Assembly (NCBI GenBank): GCA_012837735.1
Contig: DUQP01000009.1
Span: 1 to 44,645 of the forward strand
Length of the DNA: 44,645 nucleotides
Source: Bacillota bacterium
Lineage (GTDB): Bacteria; Bacillota; Sulfobacillia; UBA3575; DUQP01
Reading direction: 5' to 3'
Every line of letters begins with the position of its first letter. Within the stretch, counting starts at the first letter, position 1. The notes below the pieces were generated by a model. The model was given only the letters and a program-made list of their open reading frames with translations. It was not told the origin of the DNA and did not search any database. Of this stretch, positions 33,848 through 44,442 are shown piece after piece. Made by a program: the position numbers and the translations under genes.

Positions 33848-35104
33848 CTATCTGATGAACCCTTGATAGTGGCGCATAACCAAGTGAGCCTCAATCTGTT
33901 TCATGGTTTCCAGGGCGACACCAACTACAATCAGTAATGCGGTTCCACCGAGGTAAACATTGGGAATACCCGTCAATGTCATGATGAAGTTCGGCATAAT
34001 GGCTACCGTAGCCAAAAAGATAGAACCGACAAGTGTAATCCGCATTAGGACCTTTTGCAAATAGGCAGCTGTCGGCCGCCCGGGTCGCAAGCCAGGGATA
34101 AAACCACCGGCTTTTTTCATGTTATTCGCCACATCGGCCGGATTAAATTGAATACTGGTATAGAAATACGTAAAGAAGATGATCAGCAAAAACTGAATTA
34201 TCACATATGTGGCCGTCTGGTAGCCAAACATCTCCCCAAACCGTTGTGCTAACGGGTGTTGCCAGAACTGCGCCACAGTAGCTGGAAACGCCAGCACGGA
34301 TACCGCAAAGATGACCGGAATCACACCGGCCGTATTCACCTTCATCGGAATGAAGGTACTTTGCCCCCCGTAAAGGCGCCGTCCCACCACTCTTTTCGCA
34401 TATTGGACCGGGATCCGCCTTTGGCCTTCTTGAATCCAAACAACGGCCGCAATCACGACCAAACCAATCACAATCAGAGCGAGCAGGTTGAGGATATTGA
34501 TCACGTCAGCCGCAATAAAGGTGAACATTCTCTGTACTCCCAACGGCAAACGGGACACAATACCGGCAAAAATCAGCAACGAAATGCCGTTCCCAATACC
34601 GTGCTCGGTAATATGCTCGCCCAGCCACATCAAGAAAGCGGTTCCGGCAGTCAAAGTGATGATGATGATGGCATAGGATAGTGGATTCGGATCAATGATC
34701 GCCGGTCGCACAGCGTATGATAATCCAAATGCCTGAATTGCTGCCAAAACTACCGTCCCGTACCGTGTGATCTGAGTCAGTTTTCTGCGACCCTCCTGCC
34801 CTTCCTTGCGCCACTCCTCGAACTTGGGCACAACGATCGTCAACAGCTGCATGATAATCGAGGCGTTAATATATGGGATAATGCCCATGGCGAAAATGGA
34901 GAAGACCGCCAGGGCACCACCGGCAAAAACGTCCAAAAAGCTGAACAGGGTGCCGTGGCCAATCATCTGCTGGACTATTTCCGTGTCAACCCCAGGTACA
35001 GGAACATGGACCCCTACCCTAAAGACCCCAATCATTGCCAGGGTGAAAAGGATGCGACTCCTTAAATCAGAAATCTTCAGGGCCCTCAGCACAGTAGCCA
35101 GCAT
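33848..35104 (-). CDS. secY: Protein translocase subunit SecY
   Basis: 418 residues, ten membrane helices, the channel of the Sec translocon. VPVPGVDTE, SALAVFSIFAMGIIPYINASIIMQL-type plug and helix regions, and GLRPGRPTAAYLQKV in the last cytoplasmic loop are characteristic. The start immediately follows the rplO stop, with GGTGAT in the end of rplO as ribosome binding site. Confidence 0.98.
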   Translation of the reverse strand: MLATVLRALKISDLRSRILFTLAMIGVFRVGVHVPVPGVDTEIVQQMIGHGTLFSFLDVFAGGALAVFSIFAMGIIPYINASIIMQLLTIVVPKFEEWRKEGQEGRRKLTQITRYGTVVLAAIQAFGLSYAVRPAIIDPNPLSYAIIIITLTAGTAFLMWLGEHITEHGIGNGISLLIFAGIVSRLPLGVQRMFTFIAADVINILNLLALIVIGLVVIAAVVWIQEGQRRIPVQYAKRVVGRRLYGGQSTFIPMKVNTAGVIPVIFAVSVLAFPATVAQFWQHPLAQRFGEMFGYQTATYVIIQFLLIIFFTYFYTSIQFNPADVANNMKKAGGFIPGLRPGRPTAAYLQKVLMRITLVGSIFLATVAIMPNFIMTLTGIPNVYLGGTALLIVVGVALETMKQIEAHLVMRHYQGFIR

Positions 35105-35554
35105 CTAGATCACCTCGGCCTTTCCGCCGTTAGCCTCAATCTTTTCCACAGCACTTTTGGAAAAGCGTTGCGCCCGGACGGTCAGCTGCTTTGTCAACTC
35201 CCCGTTGCCGAGCACGGCCACTCCGTCTTTAACATGGCGGATGATCCGGGCCGCCAGCAAATCGTCAGGTGTGACTTCACTGCCATCCGGAAAGACGTTC
35301 AGGCTTGATACATTTACTTCGGCGTATTCTTTTTTGAAAATGTTATTGAAACCGCGCTTTGGCAGGCGGCGCTGTAAAGGCATCTGGCCGCCCTCAAAGC
35401 CTGGCCTGACTCCACCGCCAGAACGAGCATTCTGTCCTTTATGGCCGCGCCCTGAGGTTTTCCCCAGACCCGAACCAGTACCGCGCCCAACGCGCTTGCG
35501 TGCCCGAGAAGCACCCGGTGCCGGTTTGAGATCGTTTAACCTCAACTCTTCCAC
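35105..35554 (-). CDS. rplO: 50S ribosomal protein L15
   Basis: 149 residues. [24 protein letters not shown] at the start and the [12 protein letters not shown] stretch are the long glycine-rich extension of L15. Late assembly protein of the large subunit. 15 bases behind rpmD and adjoining secY. Confidence 0.98.
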   Translation of the reverse strand: MEELRLNDLKPAPGASRARKRVGRGTGSGLGKTSGRGHKGQNARSGGGVRPGFEGGQMPLQRRLPKRGFNNIFKKEYAEVNVSSLNVFPDGSEVTPDDLLAARIIRHVKDGVAVLGNGELTKQLTVRAQRFSKSAVEKIEANGGKAEVI

Positions 35555-35569
35555 CTCCCCGTCGTCTTG

Positions 35570-35752
35570 CTATTCTTCCACCTCGACGAGGTGCCCCACT
35601 TTCCGGATCATGCCACGGATCTCAGGGCAGTCGTCCTTGACAACTACATCATTGGGTTTGCGCAAACCAAGAGCCCTGAGGGTCCCGATCTGCTTTTTCG
35701 TGCGGCCGGCTACCCCGCGTACCAACCTCACTGTCAGCTTCTTTCCCATCAA
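35570..35752 (-). CDS. rpmD: 50S ribosomal protein L30
   Basis: 60 residues; [28 protein letters not shown] covers most of the L30 fold. 9 bases behind rpsE. Confidence 0.97.
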   Translation of the reverse strand: MMGKKLTVRLVRGVAGRTKKQIGTLRALGLRKPNDVVVKDDCPEIRGMIRKVGHLVEVEE

Positions 35753-35761
35753 AGTTCCTCC

Positions 35762-36262
35762 TTAACCCAGAAGCTCTTCCACCTTTTTGCCACGTAGCTT
35801 GGCAACTTGTTCAGGGCTTTTGAGCTCTCGCAATCCCTGTATCGCGGCATAAACCATATTGGCAGAGTTGGAAGAACCGAGGGACTTTGTCAAGATATCG
35901 CGTACCCCGGCCAATTCCAATACAGCACGCACCGAGCCGCCAGCAATCACACCCGTACCTGGGGATGCCGGTTTCATAAGTACCCGCCCAGCTCCAAACC
36001 GTCCGATCACTTCATGTGTAATGGTCGTGTTGACGCGCGGAACCTGGATTAGATTCTTTTTGGCATCCTCAATCCCCTTACGAATAGCTTCCGGGATCTC
36101 GGTAGCCTTACCTAAGCCCGCGCCCACGTGACCATCTTCGTCCCCTACCACTACCAGGGCACTGAAGCTAAAACGGCGGCCACCTTTCACTACTTTGGCC
36201 ACACGGTTGATGGCCACGACTTTTTCCTTATATTCTTTTTCAGGATTATCCGGTCTTGCCAT
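35762..36262 (-). CDS. rpsE: 30S ribosomal protein S5
   Basis: 166 residues. Double-stranded-RNA-binding N-terminal domain ([21 protein letters not shown]) and C-terminal domain with [19 protein letters not shown]. Helps accuracy and mRNA unwinding. Its Shine-Dalgarno touches a hairpin in the gap to rplR. Confidence 0.98.
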   Translation of the reverse strand: MARPDNPEKEYKEKVVAINRVAKVVKGGRRFSFSALVVVGDEDGHVGAGLGKATEIPEAIRKGIEDAKKNLIQVPRVNTTITHEVIGRFGAGRVLMKPASPGTGVIAGGSVRAVLELAGVRDILTKSLGSSNSANMVYAAIQGLRELKSPEQVAKLRGKKVEELLG

Positions 36263-36277
36263 CCTTTCGCCTTCCCT

Positions 36278-36303
36278 CCTTCGTCGGGTTTTTGCCCCGA
36301 AGG
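36278..36303 (-). other. Hairpin ahead of rpsE
   Basis: CCTTCG-GGG-CAAAAA-CCC-GA-CGAAGG on the minus strand (nine pairs, one 2-base bulge). The 3' arm ends in the first bases of AAGGAGGG, the rpsE ribosome binding site, so it could lower rpsE translation. Confidence 0.5.
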
Positions 36304-36306
36304 CAA

Positions 36307-36669
36307 CTAAAACTGCAAGCCGCCCTCCCTGGCCGCTGCCGCCAAAGCTGCTACCCGCCCATGATATTTGTAGCCACCGCGGTCGAATACTACCTCGGTG
36401 ATCCCCATTTCCCGGGCCCGCTTGGCAAGCAACTCCCCTACCGCCTTAGCCGCCTCTTTATTTCCCCCGTTGTTCAGCCTGTCGCGCAAATCAAGGGAAG
36501 AGGCAGTTAAGAGGGTTTTGCCCGACTCGTCCACCACCAGCTGCGCATAGATTTGTTTGTTACTCCGGAAGACACTTAGACGGGGTCTTTCGGCTGTACC
36601 AAATACTTTTTTTCGGACGCGTTGACGGCGAACCCAGCGAGCAGTCCGTTTTCTTGCCGCGTTAGACAC
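36307..36669 (-). CDS. rplR: 50S ribosomal protein L18
   Basis: 120 residues; binds 5S r[23 protein letters not shown] and the C-terminal [26 protein letters not shown] are L18 landmarks. 16 bases behind rplF. Confidence 0.98.
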   Translation of the reverse strand: MSNAARKRTARWVRRQRVRKKVFGTAERPRLSVFRSNKQIYAQLVVDESGKTLLTASSLDLRDRLNNGGNKEAAKAVGELLAKRAREMGITEVVFDRGGYKYHGRVAALAAAAREGGLQF

Positions 36670-36685
36670 TTCCCCTTCCCCCTAT

Positions 36686-37222
36686 CTACTTACCTGTCTT
36701 CCCGACTTTACGCCGCACAATCTCCCCGGCGTAGCGGATTCCCTTCCCCAAGTACGGTTCTGGTTCCCGGACAGCGCGGATTTGCGCCGCTGTTTGCCCA
36801 ACCTTTTCTTTGTCATAGCCCTTCACGATAATCGCCGTCGGGCTGGGAACCTCGATCTCCACCCCGTCTGGGGGAACGATTTCCACGGGATGAGAATAAC
36901 CAACCGCCAGCACCAGTTTGTCTCCCGACATGCTGGCCCGATATCCTGTACCAACCAGCTCCAGTTTCTTCTGAAACCCACTGGTTACCCCTTCAACCAT
37001 ATTTGCTACCAGAGACCGCGTCAAACCATGCAAAGCACGGTGTTCACGCGCATCACTGGGTCGTTTGACAGTGATTTCGTTTTCCTCCAGGGAGACCTGC
37101 ATATCACAATGCAGTTCCCGGGCTAGCACCCCTTTTGGTCCCTTCACGGTAATCTTGTGACCATCAAGTTTGACCTCGACGCCTGCAGGCACCGCAACTG
37201 GCAACCTACCGACCCTGGACAT
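36686..37222 (-). CDS. rplF: 50S ribosomal protein L6
   Basis: 178 residues, two repeated alpha/beta domains; start [16 protein letters not shown] and C-terminal [13 protein letters not shown] are typical. Near the factor-binding centre of the large subunit. 14 bases behind rpsH. Confidence 0.98.
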   Translation of the reverse strand: MSRVGRLPVAVPAGVEVKLDGHKITVKGPKGVLARELHCDMQVSLEENEITVKRPSDAREHRALHGLTRSLVANMVEGVTSGFQKKLELVGTGYRASMSGDKLVLAVGYSHPVEIVPPDGVEIEVPSPTAIIVKGYDKEKVGQTAAQIRAVREPEPYLGKGIRYAGEIVRRKVGKTGK

Positions 37223-37236
37223 TCAGACGCCTCCTT

Positions 37237-37635
37237 TCACCAGACGTAACAGAGCACCTCACCGCCCAGGCCCGCTGCTCGTGCCTGACGATCTGACATG
37301 ACACCCTGCGAGGTGGACAGAATGGCAATCCCGAGCCCACCCAGCACGCGCGGGATCTCGTCCTTTTTGACATATACACGCAGCCCCGGCTTACTAATAC
37401 GTTTCAAACCGGTAATTACACGCTGCCGCCCCTCGCCATATTTCAACTTGATCTTCAGGATGCCTTGCTTGGAATCGTCCACCCAATCATAATCCTGTAC
37501 AAAGCCCTCTTCTTTGAGGATCTTCGCAATGGCGAGCTTTATCTTAGAGCCTGGCACCTCAACCTGCTCGTGATAAACGGTATTGGCGTTCCGGATTCTT
37601 GTCAACATATCCGCAACCGGGTCCGTCATCACCAT
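37237..37635 (-). CDS. rpsH: 30S ribosomal protein S8
   Basis: 132 residues; primary 16S rRNA binder. [15 protein letters not shown] at the start and [26 protein letters not shown] at the end. ATG 37635 has GGAGG nine bases before; ATG 37629 is a close alternative. Confidence 0.98.
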   Translation of the reverse strand: MVMTDPVADMLTRIRNANTVYHEQVEVPGSKIKLAIAKILKEEGFVQDYDWVDDSKQGILKIKLKYGEGRQRVITGLKRISKPGLRVYVKKDEIPRVLGGLGIAILSTSQGVMSDRQARAAGLGGEVLCYVW

Positions 37636-37664
37636 ATGTGGCTTCCTCCTTCTCTCCGGCCAGA

Positions 37665-37850
37665 CTACCAGCTAGCCTTTTTGACCCCGGGGATCTCCCC
37701 ACGATGTGCAAGTTCACGGAAGCATAGCCGGCACATTCCGAACCTTCTCAAATAGCCACGCGGGCGACCGCAGATTTTGCAGCGGTTTCTCTGCCTGACA
37801 TGGTATTTGGGTGGCCGGCTAGCTTTTTCAATCAAGGCCTTCCTGGCCAT
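37665..37850 (-). CDS. rpsZ: 30S ribosomal protein S14, type Z
   Basis: 61 residues, the short zinc form of S14: CKIC and CRLC hold the metal. ATG 37850 follows GGAGGG; the frame is open two codons further. The zinc form is usual in the spc operon of Gram-positives. Confidence 0.98.
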   Translation of the reverse strand: MARKALIEKASRPPKYHVRQRNRCKICGRPRGYLRRFGMCRLCFRELAHRGEIPGVKKASW

Positions 37851-37874
37851 AATCACCCTCCTTCCCAGCGCGCG

Positions 37875-38414
37875 TCAATCTTTAAAAGGCATACCAAAAG
37901 CAGCCAGCAATTCTTTCGCTTCCTCATCCGATTTGGCTGTCGTCACAACAGTGATATCCATGCCTTGAACGTGTTCCACCTTGTCATAGTCGATTTCGGG
38001 GAACACAGTCTGCTCACGAATTCCCAGCGAATAATTGCCGCGGCCGTCAAAGGACTTGGCGGATACGCCCCGGAAGTCCCGCAGACGCGGCAGAGTGACG
38101 TTAATCAGCCGGCTGAAAAAATCATACATCCGCTCTCCCCTTAACGTCACCCGACAACCGACCGGCATTCCTGTCCGCACCTTAAAAGCGGCAATCGACT
38201 TTTTCGCTTTGGTAATTATCGCTTTTTGGCCGGTGATTAAAGCCAAGTCATGCGCCGCAGCGTCTAACAGCTTTGGGGCCCGGCTTCCCTCTCCGACGCC
38301 CATATTGACGACGATCTTCTCCAAACGCGGTACTTCCATGATGTTGCGGTATTTGAACTTCTCCATCAAGGCCGGTACGACCTCATTCTTGTACTTTTCC
38401 TTGAAGGCAGACAT
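37875..38414 (-). CDS. rplE: 50S ribosomal protein L5
   Basis: 179 residues; binds 5S rRNA and the P-site t[18 protein letters not shown] and [20 protein letters not shown] are typical. ATG 38414 has AAAGGAGG ahead; the longer frame to 38447 would start in the gap behind rplX. Confidence 0.98.
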   Translation of the reverse strand: MSAFKEKYKNEVVPALMEKFKYRNIMEVPRLEKIVVNMGVGEGSRAPKLLDAAAHDLALITGQKAIITKAKKSIAAFKVRTGMPVGCRVTLRGERMYDFFSRLINVTLPRLRDFRGVSAKSFDGRGNYSLGIREQTVFPEIDYDKVEHVQGMDITVVTTAKSDEEAKELLAAFGMPFKD

Positions 38415-38450
38415 GCTCCGACCTCCTTTCGGCCTGCAGTGACACAATAG

Positions 38451-38777
38451 CTAACGGTCCACAACCTCACCACAGCGTTTGCAGGTCCTAGCTGCTGACC
38501 CGTCTTCCAACTTCTTAGCTCCCAAGCGGGTCGGCTCGCTGCATTTCGAGCAGTAGAATAAAACATTGGATGCGTCAATTGGCGCTTCCTGGGTAATAAT
38601 CCCGCCCTGCATAACTCCTCGCCCAGGACGCTGGTGCTTTTTCACAATGTTAACGCCTTCTACTACCACTCGTCCTGTAGCAGGCTCGGTACGAAGCACC
38701 TTGCCGCGTTTGCCCTTGTACTTGCCGCTGATTACCGTGACGGTGTCGCCTTTCTTGATGCGCAACTTACCAGCCAC
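38451..38777 (-). CDS. rplX: 50S ribosomal protein L24
   Basis: 108 residues. KOW domain ([21 protein letters not shown]), assembly initiator of the large subunit. The C-terminal part has two CxxC pairs (CSKC, CKRC) that would bind zinc. GTG 38777 has GAGGGG six bases before; the frame is open to 38804. Confidence 0.96.
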   Translation of the reverse strand: MAGKLRIKKGDTVTVISGKYKGKRGKVLRTEPATGRVVVEGVNIVKKHQRPGRGVMQGGIITQEAPIDASNVLFYCSKCSEPTRLGAKKLEDGSAARTCKRCGEVVDR

Positions 38778-38813
38778 TTTCGTCCCCTCACTTTTACAGC
38801 TCAAGCGCGCCGG

Positions 38814-39182
38814 CTACAACACCTCTGGCGCTAGAGAGATAATCTTCATGAATTCCTTCTCGCGCAGTTCACGTGCTACCGGGCCAAAAATTCGGGTGCC
38901 GCGTGGTTCTTTGTCATCACGCAGGATCACTGCTGCATTTTCGTCAAACTTGATGCGTGATCCGTCCGAACGGCGCAGACCTTTTTTGGAACGCACGATC
39001 ACAGCTCTAATGACATCGCCTTTTTTTACAACGCCGCCGGGAGAGGCCTCTTTGACAGACGCTACAATCACATCACCGATGTTGCCGTACCGCCGCCCGG
39101 AACCTCCCAGCACCTTGATACACATAATCTCTTTGGCCCCTGTATTATCAGCAACGTTTAGCCTTGTCTGTTGCTGGATCAT
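38814..39182 (-). CDS. rplN: 50S ribosomal protein L14
   Basis: 122 residues; [19 protein letters not shown] and the C-terminal [12 protein letters not shown] are standard. Forms intersubunit bridges B5 and B8. 62 bases behind rpsQ. Confidence 0.98.
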   Translation of the reverse strand: MIQQQTRLNVADNTGAKEIMCIKVLGGSGRRYGNIGDVIVASVKEASPGGVVKKGDVIRAVIVRSKKGLRRSDGSRIKFDENAAVILRDDKEPRGTRIFGPVARELREKEFMKIISLAPEVL

Positions 39183-39244
39183 TGCCTAGCCCTCCCTCTT
39201 GCACAAGCCCTCATCACCTGGGGGCTCACCTATCTTAACCAGGC

Positions 39245-39502
39245 TTACCGCGCGCGTTCCACGATCCGAGTCACGCGCCAATTTTTGTCGCGGCTTAAGG
39301 GCCGGGTTTCCATCAATTCCACGCGGTCTCCCACGCGACATTCATTCGCTTCGTCATGTGCCTTGAACTTCTTAGTTCTCCGCATCCGCCGTTTATATAA
39401 CGGGTGTGGCCGGAAATCCTCGACGGCGACCACTACGGTCTTATCCATCTTGTCGCTCACTACCGTCCCAATTCTCGTCTTACGCTCACCCCGGACAGTC
39501 AC
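39245..39502 (-). CDS. rpsQ: 30S ribosomal protein S17
   Basis: 85 residues, OB fold: [21 protein letters not shown] and the [16 protein letters not shown] motif. GTG start with AAAGGAGG ahead. 15 bases behind rpmC. Confidence 0.98.
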   Translation of the reverse strand: MTVRGERKTRIGTVVSDKMDKTVVVAVEDFRPHPLYKRRMRRTKKFKAHDEANECRVGDRVELMETRPLSRDKNWRVTRIVERAR

Positions 39503-39517
39503 GACACGCCCTCCTTT

Positions 39518-39721
39518 CTAGCCCCGCGCCCTATCCAGTTCACGCAATCTCGCCACCGTCTTTACGGAAGCGATTGAGCGCCGGACAGCCTTAATTCTCA
39601 TTGGATTGTCAAGCTGGCCAGTGGCAAGCTGAAAACGCAAATTGAAGAGCTCGTCTTTCAAGTCAGCCAATTTCTGATTCAATTCCTGATCGGTCAATTC
39701 CCGTAGGTCTCTAGCCTTCAC
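39518..39721 (-). CDS. rpmC: 50S ribosomal protein L29
   Basis: 67 residues, helical hairpin at the tunnel exit, next to the docking site of signal recognition particle and trigger factor. GTG 39721 gives the family start [14 protein letters not shown] with GGTGG eight bases before; the frame is open to 39733. Overlaps the end of rplP by 11 bases. Confidence 0.96.
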   Translation of the reverse strand: MKARDLRELTDQELNQKLADLKDELFNLRFQLATGQLDNPMRIKAVRRSIASVKTVARLRELDRARG

Positions 39722-40145
39722 GGGCTTCACCACCCAAATCGTCTCGCTTAATTACCTTGCATTTGATTGGCAGTTTCTGCGCCGCTAGCCTGAGGGCTTC
39801 TTTTGCCACATCCTCTGGGACACCAGCCAACTCAAACAGGATCCTACCCGGCTTGACAACTGCCACCCAATATTCCGGATTACCCTTACCGCTTCCCATC
39901 CGGGTCTCCGCCGGTTTGGCGGTAATCGGTTTATCAGGGAAGATCTTGATCCAGACCTTACCACCGCGCTTGATATGGCGGGTCAAGGCCACACGGGCCG
40001 CTTCGATCTGCCTGTCGGTAATCCAATGCGGTTCCAGCGCCTGCAGGCCGTACTCGCCATAGGCAATCTCCACACCTCTGGTCGCTCTTCCTTTGATGCG
40101 ACCCCGGTGCTGTTTACGGTACTTGACCCTTTTTGGCATTAGCAT
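39711..40145 (-). CDS. rplP: 50S ribosomal protein L16
   Basis: 144 residues; [19 protein letters not shown] at the start, [25 protein letters not shown] in the middle. Near the peptidyl transferase centre and A-site tRNA. ATG 40145 with GGAGG ten bases before. Confidence 0.98.
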   Translation of the reverse strand: MLMPKRVKYRKQHRGRIKGRATRGVEIAYGEYGLQALEPHWITDRQIEAARVALTRHIKRGGKVWIKIFPDKPITAKPAETRMGSGKGNPEYWVAVVKPGRILFELAGVPEDVAKEALRLAAQKLPIKCKVIKRDDLGGEAREG

Positions 40146-40187
40146 ACGAATTTGCCCTCCTTGCAGCGTCGGCTAACCCTGCTACTC

Positions 40188-40874
40188 TCAGTTAGCCTCG
40201 CCCGCCCTTGCCTCAGGCTTCCGTTCGTTCTCCCGCGGTTTCCGGTCCGGCAGGACCTCTCCCCGGTAGACCCAGACCTTGACACCAATTTGGCCATAGG
40301 TAGTGAAAGCCTCGGCAAAGCCGTAATCAATATCCGCCCGCAACGTGTGCAGCGGTACAGTGCCCTCCCAGGCCCGTTCCGTGCGCGACATTTCCGCTCC
40401 GCCCAGTCGGCCGGAAACCACTACGCGACAACCTTTGGCTCCCATCCGCATCGCCCTGGTGACAGCCTGCTTCATAGCACGCCGGAATGACACCCGTCTC
40501 TCCAAAGCAGAAGCGATGTTCTCGGCTACCAACTGGGCATCCGTCTCAGCTACTTTTATCTCGACAATGTTCACGGATACATGTTTCCCAGTCATCGCTT
40601 CCAAGTCGCGCCGCAGTTCTTCCACGCCGGTGCCGCCCTTGCCGATTACCATGCCCGGCTTAGCTGTGCGAATGGTCACCTTAACACGGTTGGCCGCCCG
40701 CTCAATGGTAATACCCGAAATCCCGGCCGCAAAAAAGCGTTGCTTGATAAACTTGCGCAGTTTGACATCCTCGTGGAGGAACTTAACGTAATCCTTCTTG
40801 CCGGCGTACCACTTCGAGTCCCAACCTTTTATGATGCCGACACGGAGGCCTTTGGGGTGAACCTTTTGACCCAT
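40188..40874 (-). CDS. rpsC: 30S ribosomal protein S3
   Basis: 228 residues; [20 protein letters not shown] start, KH domain with the [16 protein letters not shown] loop, and the C-terminal domain lining the mRNA entry. 6 bases behind rplV. Confidence 0.98.
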   Translation of the reverse strand: MGQKVHPKGLRVGIIKGWDSKWYAGKKDYVKFLHEDVKLRKFIKQRFFAAGISGITIERAANRVKVTIRTAKPGMVIGKGGTGVEELRRDLEAMTGKHVSVNIVEIKVAETDAQLVAENIASALERRVSFRRAMKQAVTRAMRMGAKGCRVVVSGRLGGAEMSRTERAWEGTVPLHTLRADIDYGFAEAFTTYGQIGVKVWVYRGEVLPDRKPRENERKPEARAGEAN

Positions 40875-40880
40875 CCCCCT

Positions 40881-41222
40881 TTATCCCTCCCTCTTTTTCC
40901 CGACGACAACTGTGATGTGGCTAGTATAATGCTTGATCGGAAAAGCCCGGCCGCGCTGTCTGGGATGCCAGCGTTTCAAAGCAGGACCTTGATCAACAAA
41001 GGCTTTCGCCACAATTAAGTCACTCGCATCGAGGTCGTAGTTGTGTTCCGCATTTGCAATCGCCGATTTCAAAACCTTTTCAACAATGCTCGCCGCCCGC
41101 CGCGGTACAAATTTCAGCAATGCCATGGCCTCTTCAGCAGACCTTCCCCTAATTAAGTCCACTACTGCTCTGGCTTTGCGGGGAGCGATACGAACGAAAC
41201 GTGCCGTTGCTCTCGCTTCCAT
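40881..41222 (-). CDS. rplV: 50S ribosomal protein L22
   Basis: 113 residues; [20 protein letters not shown] and the [18 protein letters not shown] end. Its beta-hairpin lines the exit tunnel, where macrolide-resistance changes occur; nothing odd is visible here. Confidence 0.98.
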   Translation of the reverse strand: MEARATARFVRIAPRKARAVVDLIRGRSAEEAMALLKFVPRRAASIVEKVLKSAIANAEHNYDLDASDLIVAKAFVDQGPALKRWHPRQRGRAFPIKHYTSHITVVVGKKREG

Positions 41223-41241
41223 TTGCGAACCTCCTCAGAGG

Positions 41242-41526
41242 CTATTTCAAGGCGGTTGAACGCTCAGTGTGTGCACCGTGTCCACGGAAATAGCGAGTGG
41301 GAGCGAACTCACCCAAGCGATGACCAACCATTTCCTCCGTGATATAAATTGGCACATGCCGCCGGCCGTCATGGACAGCCAGGGTATGGCCCACCATTTC
41401 CGGTACTATGGTACTCGCCCGTGCCCAGGTCTTGATGACCCGTTTCTCGCCCGCACTGTTCAAAGCCTTGATTTTCGCCATTAGCTTCTCATCTACATAA
41501 GGGCCTTTCTTCAGGGACCTGCCCAA
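41242..41526 (-). CDS. rpsS: 30S ribosomal protein S19
   Basis: 94 residues; [14 protein letters not shown] start and [20 protein letters not shown] 41526 is preferred because GGGGG is eight bases before it and the length is right; the frame is open to 41556. 19 bases before rplV. Confidence 0.96.
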   Translation of the reverse strand: MGRSLKKGPYVDEKLMAKIKALNSAGEKRVIKTWARASTIVPEMVGHTLAVHDGRRHVPIYITEEMVGHRLGEFAPTRYFRGHGAHTERSTALK

Positions 41527-41565
41527 CCGTAAAACCCCCTTTCCAGCCGTCCTCACCCTGAAACT

Positions 41566-42399
41566 TTATTTGCTCTTCCGGCGCCGAACGATCATCCGAT
41601 CAGAGGCTTTGTTCTTCCGGCGTGTCTTGTAGCCCAAGGCCGGTTTGCCCCACGGCGTAACAGGGTGCGAGCGGCCGATCGGGGCTTTGCCCTCACCACC
41701 GCCGTGGGGGTGATCAGTCGGGTTCATAACGACGCCACGCACCTTGGGACGCCGCCCCAGCCACCGAGAACGCCCCGCCTTTCCGCCAGTAATGTTCTCG
41801 TGATCTTGATTGCCCACTTCTCCGACAGTAGCCCGGCAGTCAAGATGGACCAACCGCACTTCGCCAGACGGCAAGCGGATATGTGCGTAGTTGCCTTCTT
41901 TGGCCATCAACTGAGCCGACGTGCCAGCAGCACGCACTAGCTGTCCGCCTTTTCCCGGTTTAAGCTCCACATTGTGAATAGTAGTACCAGTTGGCATTGC
42001 CCGCAAAGGCATGCAGTTGCCTACTTTAATGTCTACTTGCTCACCGGAAACCACGCTGTCGCCTACCTGCAAACCGAGCGGGGCTATCATGTAGCGCTTT
42101 TCGCCATCGGCATAATGCAACAAGGCTAAACGGGCGGACCGATTCGGATCATATTCCACCGCGGCTACCTTGGCCGGCACACCATCTTTTTCCCGGCCAA
42201 AATCCACCAGGCGATAGCGTCGCTTGCTTCCACCACCCCGCCGACGTACAGAAATCCGCCCGTCGGAATTCCTGCCGGCCATTTTCTTGATGGTCCTGAG
42301 CAGGCTTTTCTCCGGCTTCGACTTGTTTATCTCCTCAAAGGTGCTGACCGTCATCTGGCGCTTCCCGGGAGAGGTGGGTTTGAACTTTTTAACCGCCAC
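41566..42399 (-). CDS. rplB: 50S ribosomal protein L2
   Basis: 277 residues; [32 protein letters not shown] and the highly conserved [19 protein letters not shown] near the peptidyl transferase centre. GTG start. Confidence 0.98.
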   Translation of the reverse strand: MAVKKFKPTSPGKRQMTVSTFEEINKSKPEKSLLRTIKKMAGRNSDGRISVRRRGGGSKRRYRLVDFGREKDGVPAKVAAVEYDPNRSARLALLHYADGEKRYMIAPLGLQVGDSVVSGEQVDIKVGNCMPLRAMPTGTTIHNVELKPGKGGQLVRAAGTSAQLMAKEGNYAHIRLPSGEVRLVHLDCRATVGEVGNQDHENITGGKAGRSRWLGRRPKVRGVVMNPTDHPHGGGEGKAPIGRSHPVTPWGKPALGYKTRRKNKASDRMIVRRRKSK

Positions 42400-42452
42400 T
42401 GCTTTCCCCTCCTTAGCGCGCTGGCAGCGATCCCATCGGGACCCCCTTGGGA

Positions 42453-42746
42453 CTAGACCATTCCTTCAAAGAACTTGATCCGGTCGCCCTCCTGCAGCGC
42501 AACAATGGCCTTCTTCCAATCCGGCTTATGCCCACGGAAAACCCCCTGCCGCCTTGGCTTACCGTGTACCCGCATTGTTTTCACGGACTCCACTTTGACG
42601 TTAAAGATTTTCTCCACTGCATCGCGAATCTCGTTTTTGCTGGCCGTAATCATCACCGCAAATGTGTACTTTCCCTCCGCCATCTCCGCCATGCTCTTTT
42701 CGGAAATGATCGGCTTCAGGATAACGTCACGCGGACTGGTGCTCAT
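42453..42746 (-). CDS. rplW: 50S ribosomal protein L23
   Basis: 97 residues; [23 protein letters not shown] start and the [14 protein letters not shown] loop. Trigger factor and SRP docking site. Starts 20 bases inside rplD. Confidence 0.98.
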   Translation of the reverse strand: MSTSPRDVILKPIISEKSMAEMAEGKYTFAVMITASKNEIRDAVEKIFNVKVESVKTMRVHGKPRRQGVFRGHKPDWKKAIVALQEGDRIKFFEGMV

Positions 42747-43365
42747 TCAGCAGCACCTCCTCAATGCTAGCCACGGCATCCTTGGTGATCACCAATACAT
42801 CATGACTGAGTACATCATAAACATTCAACATGCGTGCGGCTGCTGTACCCACTCCTGGCAGGTTGCGTGCCGAAAGATCCACCGCCCGGTCCCGGCCAGC
42901 CGTCACTATCAATGCTTTCTTGTTTAATTGCAACCGTTGCAACAATTCTGCCATGCTCTTCGTGCTGGGCTTCTCTATCGTCAAGCTGTCCAACACCATA
43001 AATTCGCCATCCCGCACCTTCGCCGACAGTGCCGACTTCAAGGCCGCCCGTCTGGCTTTCCGGGGCATCTTGAATCCATCCCTGGGCGAGGGCGGAAAAG
43101 TCACACCACCGCCCCTCCACAGCGGCGATTTCACACTACCGGCACGAGCCCGGCCTAATCCTTTTTGCCGCCAGGGCTTGCGGGTAGTCCCGCCTACTTC
43201 GCCGCGGCTCTTGGCTTTGGCCGTTCCAGCACGACGATTGTTCAGATACATACGCACAGCCTGGTGCATCAGGCCTTCATTCACTTCCGCTCCGAAAATC
43301 TCGTCCCTGAGCATTATTTCTCCAACCTGATCACCTTGCATCGAAAAAACCGCTACAGTTGGCAT
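42727..43365 (-). CDS. rplD: 50S ribosomal protein L4
   Basis: 212 residues; the tunnel loop TRKPWRQKGLGRARAGSVKSP is conserved. In other bacteria L4 represses the S10 operon; no leader for that is in the window because the operon start lies outside. 33 bases behind rplC. Confidence 0.98.
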   Translation of the reverse strand: MPTVAVFSMQGDQVGEIMLRDEIFGAEVNEGLMHQAVRMYLNNRRAGTAKAKSRGEVGGTTRKPWRQKGLGRARAGSVKSPLWRGGGVTFPPSPRDGFKMPRKARRAALKSALSAKVRDGEFMVLDSLTIEKPSTKSMAELLQRLQLNKKALIVTAGRDRAVDLSARNLPGVGTAAARMLNVYDVLSHDVLVITKDAVASIEEVLLNEHQSA

Positions 43366-43398
43366 CCCTTCCAGTCCCCCTTTCTGTCCCTGTCCAAG

Positions 43399-44046
43399 CT
43401 AATTGCCCTTAGCCGGACTCTTGGTTGAGGACTTAATAGTCACCAGGGTCCCCTTGGGACCGGGGACAGCTCCGCGCAGGAGCAATAAGTTCCGTTCCGG
43501 ATCAACAGCAACTACCTTGAGATTCTGGACGGTAACTCGCTTGCCGCCCATCCGACCGGGAAGCTTCCGTCCTTTTAAGACTCTGGACGGGTATGCCGAC
43601 GCGCCCAGTGAACCAGGACCACGGTGATATTTTGAACCGTGTGTCATCGTGCCGCGCCCAAAATTCCACCGCTTAACCCCACCGGCAAATCCCTTGCCGC
43701 GCGAGGTCCCCACTATGTCAACCGCTTCACCTGCGCCAAAAATGTCGACTTTGAATTCCTGCCCAACCTCATAATTGTCCACATTGTCCAGCCGCAGTTC
43801 CCGCAGGTAGCGAGTCGGCTTAAGCCCTGCTCGGGCAAAATGGCCCCGGGCCGGCTTTATCAGACGACGTTCCTTGTGTTCGCTCTGAAAGCCGACCTGA
43901 ATGGCGTTATAACCGTCTGATTGCTCGGTTTTCTTCTGCACCACCACACAGGGGCCCGCCTGGATTACTGTCACGGGGATCGCCCGGCCCTCTTCATCAA
44001 AGACCTGCGTCATACCCAACTTCTTCCCCAAGATCCCCTTGGTCAT
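43399..44046 (-). CDS. rplC: 50S ribosomal protein L3
   Basis: 215 residues; [17 protein letters not shown] start and the [14 protein letters not shown] extension to the peptidyl transferase centre. ATG 44046 follows GGAGG; the frame is open to 44136. Confidence 0.98.
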   Translation of the reverse strand: MTKGILGKKLGMTQVFDEEGRAIPVTVIQAGPCVVVQKKTEQSDGYNAIQVGFQSEHKERRLIKPARGHFARAGLKPTRYLRELRLDNVDNYEVGQEFKVDIFGAGEAVDIVGTSRGKGFAGGVKRWNFGRGTMTHGSKYHRGPGSLGASAYPSRVLKGRKLPGRMGGKRVTVQNLKVVAVDPERNLLLLRGAVPGPKGTLVTIKSSTKSPAKGN

Positions 44047-44095
44047 CTCTTTACACCTCCCTGGACACGGATCGCTGGCGACCCGCGCCGGTCCC

Positions 44096-44404
44096 CTACA
44101 GCTTGATCTCGATGTCCACCCCAGCCGGGAGATCAAGCCGCATCAGGGCATCCACCGTCTTTGGCGTAGGTTCCTTAATATCAATAAGGCGTTTGTGCGT
44201 CCGCATTTCGAACTGCTCGCGGATGTCTTTTTCGCCGTTCGGCGCCGTGAGAATGGTATAAATGCTCTTCTCCGTCGGCAACGGAAGCGGCCCAGAAACA
44301 TTCGCCCCGGTACGGCGCGCTGTTTCGACTATCTTTTGCGCCGACTGGTCCAACAGTTCATGCTCGAAGGCGCGGAGGCGAATCCTAATTTTTTGACTTG
44401 CCAT
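44096..44404 (-). CDS. rpsJ: 30S ribosomal protein S10
   Basis: 102 residues; [23 protein letters not shown] and the LDIEIKL-type end. Also the NusE transcription-antitermination factor. ATG 44404 follows GGGGGGGAG. First gene of the S10 operon, 38 bases behind tuf, with no promoter visible between them. Confidence 0.98.
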   Translation of the reverse strand: MASQKIRIRLRAFEHELLDQSAQKIVETARRTGANVSGPLPLPTEKSIYTILTAPNGEKDIREQFEMRTHKRLIDIKEPTPKTVDALMRLDLPAGVDIEIKL

Positions 44405-44442
44405 CTATCTCCCCCCCTGCCCGCTCGAATGGAAAGAATACA

